Source: Bacilli bacterium
GTDB taxonomy: Bacteria > Bacillota_I > Bacilli_A > RF39 > UBA660
NCBI GenBank assembly: GCA_900769635.1
Contig: CAAGHJ010000025.1
Coordinates: 1 to 22,470, forward strand
Length of the DNA stretch: 22,470 nt
Direction of reading: 5' to 3'
The notes below the pieces were generated by a model that saw only the letters and a list, made by a program, of their open reading frames with translations, made no database searches and was not told the origin of the DNA. The translations under genes and the position numbers were made by a program. Position 1 is the first letter of the stretch. Each line of letters begins with the position of its first letter. Shown here piece by piece: positions 22,196-22,470 of the stretch.

Positions 22196-22470
22196 CACTT
22201 TTGTGCGTTTTTTAACATTATTTATCACATTTTTGCAATTGTTTTTATGTTTTTTTACACAATTATGTTTTTAACATTATTATAATGTAGAAAGGAAGGA
22301 CTTAGTTATAAGATCTAGTGACATCACTTCACAGTGATATATTTTCTGTTTCACAGACCCTGTAACCAGACTTCTCCACAGACTTAAATTCCGATATGTG
22401 CTACCGTACTTATTTTTTATTATAAAGAAATTTTATGTATTAGCATAACTTTTCATATATAACTTTAATC
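22196..22470. other. Right-edge intergenic region with unexplained C-rich structured segment
   Basis: No gene is called. It contains two copies of TTTTTAACATTATT (22209-22222 and 22268-22281), a perfect palindrome ACATTAT-T-ATAATGT (22274-22288) that includes a plus-strand TATAAT, and a C-rich stretch (22311-22400). That stretch holds the hairpins ATCACT-TCAC-AGTGAT (22323-22338) and TCTGT-TTC-ACAGA (22345-22357), and three CAGAC copies at 22354, 22367 and 22379. It may be the leader of a gene to the right, or a small RNA on either strand. Confidence 0.45.

Noticed and set aside
22396..22424. Short plus-strand ORF starting at ATG 22396
   Set aside because: It is nine codons long with no ribosome binding site, inside the unexplained structured segment.

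Overview
The window looks like a chromosomal piece of a low-GC, walled Firmicute (Bacilli-like, possibly a reduced gut lineage of the Erysipelotrichia/RF39 kind; this placement is inference). The pointers are a complete FtsEX pair, a SUF-type Fe-S operon with a zinc-type SufU scaffold, a lipoteichoic-acid-synthase-like protein, a class B sortase, strong GGAGG ribosome binding sites and many extended -10 promoters. TGA is a real stop codon: prfB (release factor 2) is present with its programmed +1 frameshift, and prfB and sufD end in TGA. This argues against the wall-less Mycoplasma code.

Layout from left to right. Bases 1-310 hold the upstream end of an rRNA operon transcribed leftward: the first bases of 16S rRNA at the window edge, a boxA-like leader, and two tandem sigma-A promoters. 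Bases 311-1540 are very T-rich, contain no convincing gene and carry a degenerate 30-31 bp tandem repeat. Then come, all on the minus strand, ftsE-ftsX; prfB followed by two tandem YitT-family membrane proteins; and the sufC-sufD-sufS-sufU operon, with no sufB. A plus-strand EEP-family hydrolase gene converges on a minus-strand DUF308 membrane protein gene. Next are topA with an overlapping VOC-family gene, a tRNA-Asn(GTT) gene, and the t6A operon (tsaE-tsaB-rimI-tsaD plus an uncharacterised protein). A DUF402 nucleotide phosphatase is divergent from a plus-strand class B sortase. A convergent LTA-synthase-like gene and an AAA_14/DUF4143 ATPase gene close the gene content, and a C-rich unexplained segment sits at the right edge.

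How the genes fit together. Much of the window is core informational and envelope function: translation termination (RF2), tRNA modification (t6A, whose substrates include the adjacent tRNA-Asn), DNA topology (TopA), Fe-S assembly (SUF), division-linked cell wall hydrolysis (FtsEX), and surface polymer and protein attachment (LtaS-like, sortase). Genes within operons overlap by 1-23 bp or are separated by a few bases, and several Shine-Dalgarno sequences lie inside the last codons of the upstream gene.

The most unusual global property is strand composition. The plus strand is G- and T-rich whichever way a gene points, so minus genes use A/C-ending codons and plus genes T/G-ending codons. The AAA ATPase gene and the right-edge segment break this pattern.
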